From positions 17,073,072-17,137,071 of the forward strand of contig NC_092091.1 in the NCBI RefSeq assembly GCF_045679555.1: DNA of 64,000 nucleotides. The letters run 5' to 3'. The DNA is from Salvelinus alpinus (lineage: Eukaryota; Chordata; Actinopteri; Salmoniformes; Salmonidae). Numbering within the stretch: position 1 is the stretch's first letter; each line of letters begins with the position of its first letter. The position numbers were made by a program, and so were the translations under genes. Positions 63,901 to 64,000 of the stretch are shown here, piece by piece. The notes below the pieces were generated by a model. It worked only from the letters and a program-made list of their open reading frames with translations, was not told the DNA's origin and made no database searches.

Positions 63901-64000
63901 TTTTGAAGAGACACACTACTAACCTGTGCCATTGAAGATGTTGCTTGATAACGAGTTGTTCATTCCAAACGCCTGGTTCCGGTTCATCCCGAATCCCGAC
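60971..64000 (-). CDS. cnot2: CCR4-NOT transcription complex subunit 2 (C-terminal 348 residues; 5' part outside window)
   Basis: CNOT2 is a scaffold subunit of the CCR4-NOT deadenylase complex and forms the NOT module with CNOT1 and CNOT3. Exons in transcript order: 63924-64000 (cut by the window edge), 63581-63706, 63046-63170, 62659-62776, 62335-62491, 62148-62209, 62022-62071, 61797-61897, 61395-61539, 60971-61057. Phases agree through to the TGA at 60973-60971. Recognisable blocks: NVTGLDLSDFPALADR and DFSIHNEDFPALPGP (two DFPAL motifs), GRVTNIPGGMVTDQFGMIG, and the C-terminal NOT2/3/5 box from about PSEYLTNIHIRDK through LARYGEDLLFYLYYMNGGD and YHKEERVWITRAPGMEP to FNYNPAQQAF at the end. 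Human CNOT2 is about 540 residues, so roughly the first third is missing to the right. It is convergent with washc4. Identification is near certain. Confidence 0.96.

Overview
This window is vertebrate nuclear DNA, almost certainly from a salmonid fish (salmon, trout or char). The genes are split by short introns with GT-AG boundaries, and about half of the sequence is layered transposon debris of types abundant in salmonids: several Tc1-like families, HpaI-type tRNA-derived SINEs, a LINE family sharing a similar 3' tail, an L2-type LINE, hAT-like and piggyBac-like short elements, and a DIRS-type retrotransposon. No operon, CRISPR array, phage or bacterial feature is present.

Four protein-coding genes can be assembled exon by exon. 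(1) nfyb (NF-Y subunit beta, the histone-fold CCAAT-box factor) lies on the minus strand from the left edge to about 20.9 kb; five coding exons are visible and the last short one lies outside the window. (2) slc41a2 (MgtE-like magnesium transporter) is on the minus strand at 22.7-32.8 kb, with ten coding exons that join in frame to 521 codons plus stop. (3) washc4 (SWIP, WASH complex subunit 4) is on the plus strand at 36.3-55.5 kb, with thirty coding exons that join in frame to 1170 codons plus stop. (4) cnot2 (CCR4-NOT subunit 2) is on the minus strand from 59.7 kb to the right edge; ten exons encode the C-terminal 348 residues and the 5' part lies outside. nfyb and slc41a2 are transcribed in the same direction, slc41a2 and washc4 diverge, and washc4 and cnot2 converge. 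All four have human counterparts on chromosome 12, so this is a conserved linkage block with rearrangements.

Repeats by region: 0.5-2.0 kb, a Tc1 relic with a hAT-type MITE inside; 2.06-4.86 kb, a Tc1 relic split by a second Tc1 and an LTR-like piece; 6.9-8.7 kb, a hAT element carrying a second hAT MITE; 10.25-11.06 kb, a Tc1 fragment and an LTR-like piece; 12.6-18.6 kb, a degraded DIRS-type element (reverse transcriptase, RNase H remnant, tyrosine recombinase, inverted termini) invaded by a solo LTR and a pogo/Tigger-type transposon; 21.0-21.95, 25.4-26.15, 26.8-27.05 and 54.25-54.92 kb, pieces of one LINE family; 25.1-28.2 kb, an AT-rich element with long inverted arms; 29.3-31.6 kb, an L2-type LINE with two LTR-like insertions; 34.95-35.63 kb, a TTAA-flanked piggyBac-like MITE; 39.8-41.3, 42.0-43.8 and 45.7-49.9 kb, five more Tc1-like elements in washc4 introns; 57.3-57.9 and 58.9-59.6 kb, a hAT MITE and a Tc1-like remnant between washc4 and cnot2.

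I found no coherent new functional system. The most interesting material is structural: the DIRS-type element with its nested inverted right end, the dated nesting of transposons, two polypyrimidine minisatellites directly against washc4 3' splice sites, and one unexplained ORF between slc41a2 and washc4.
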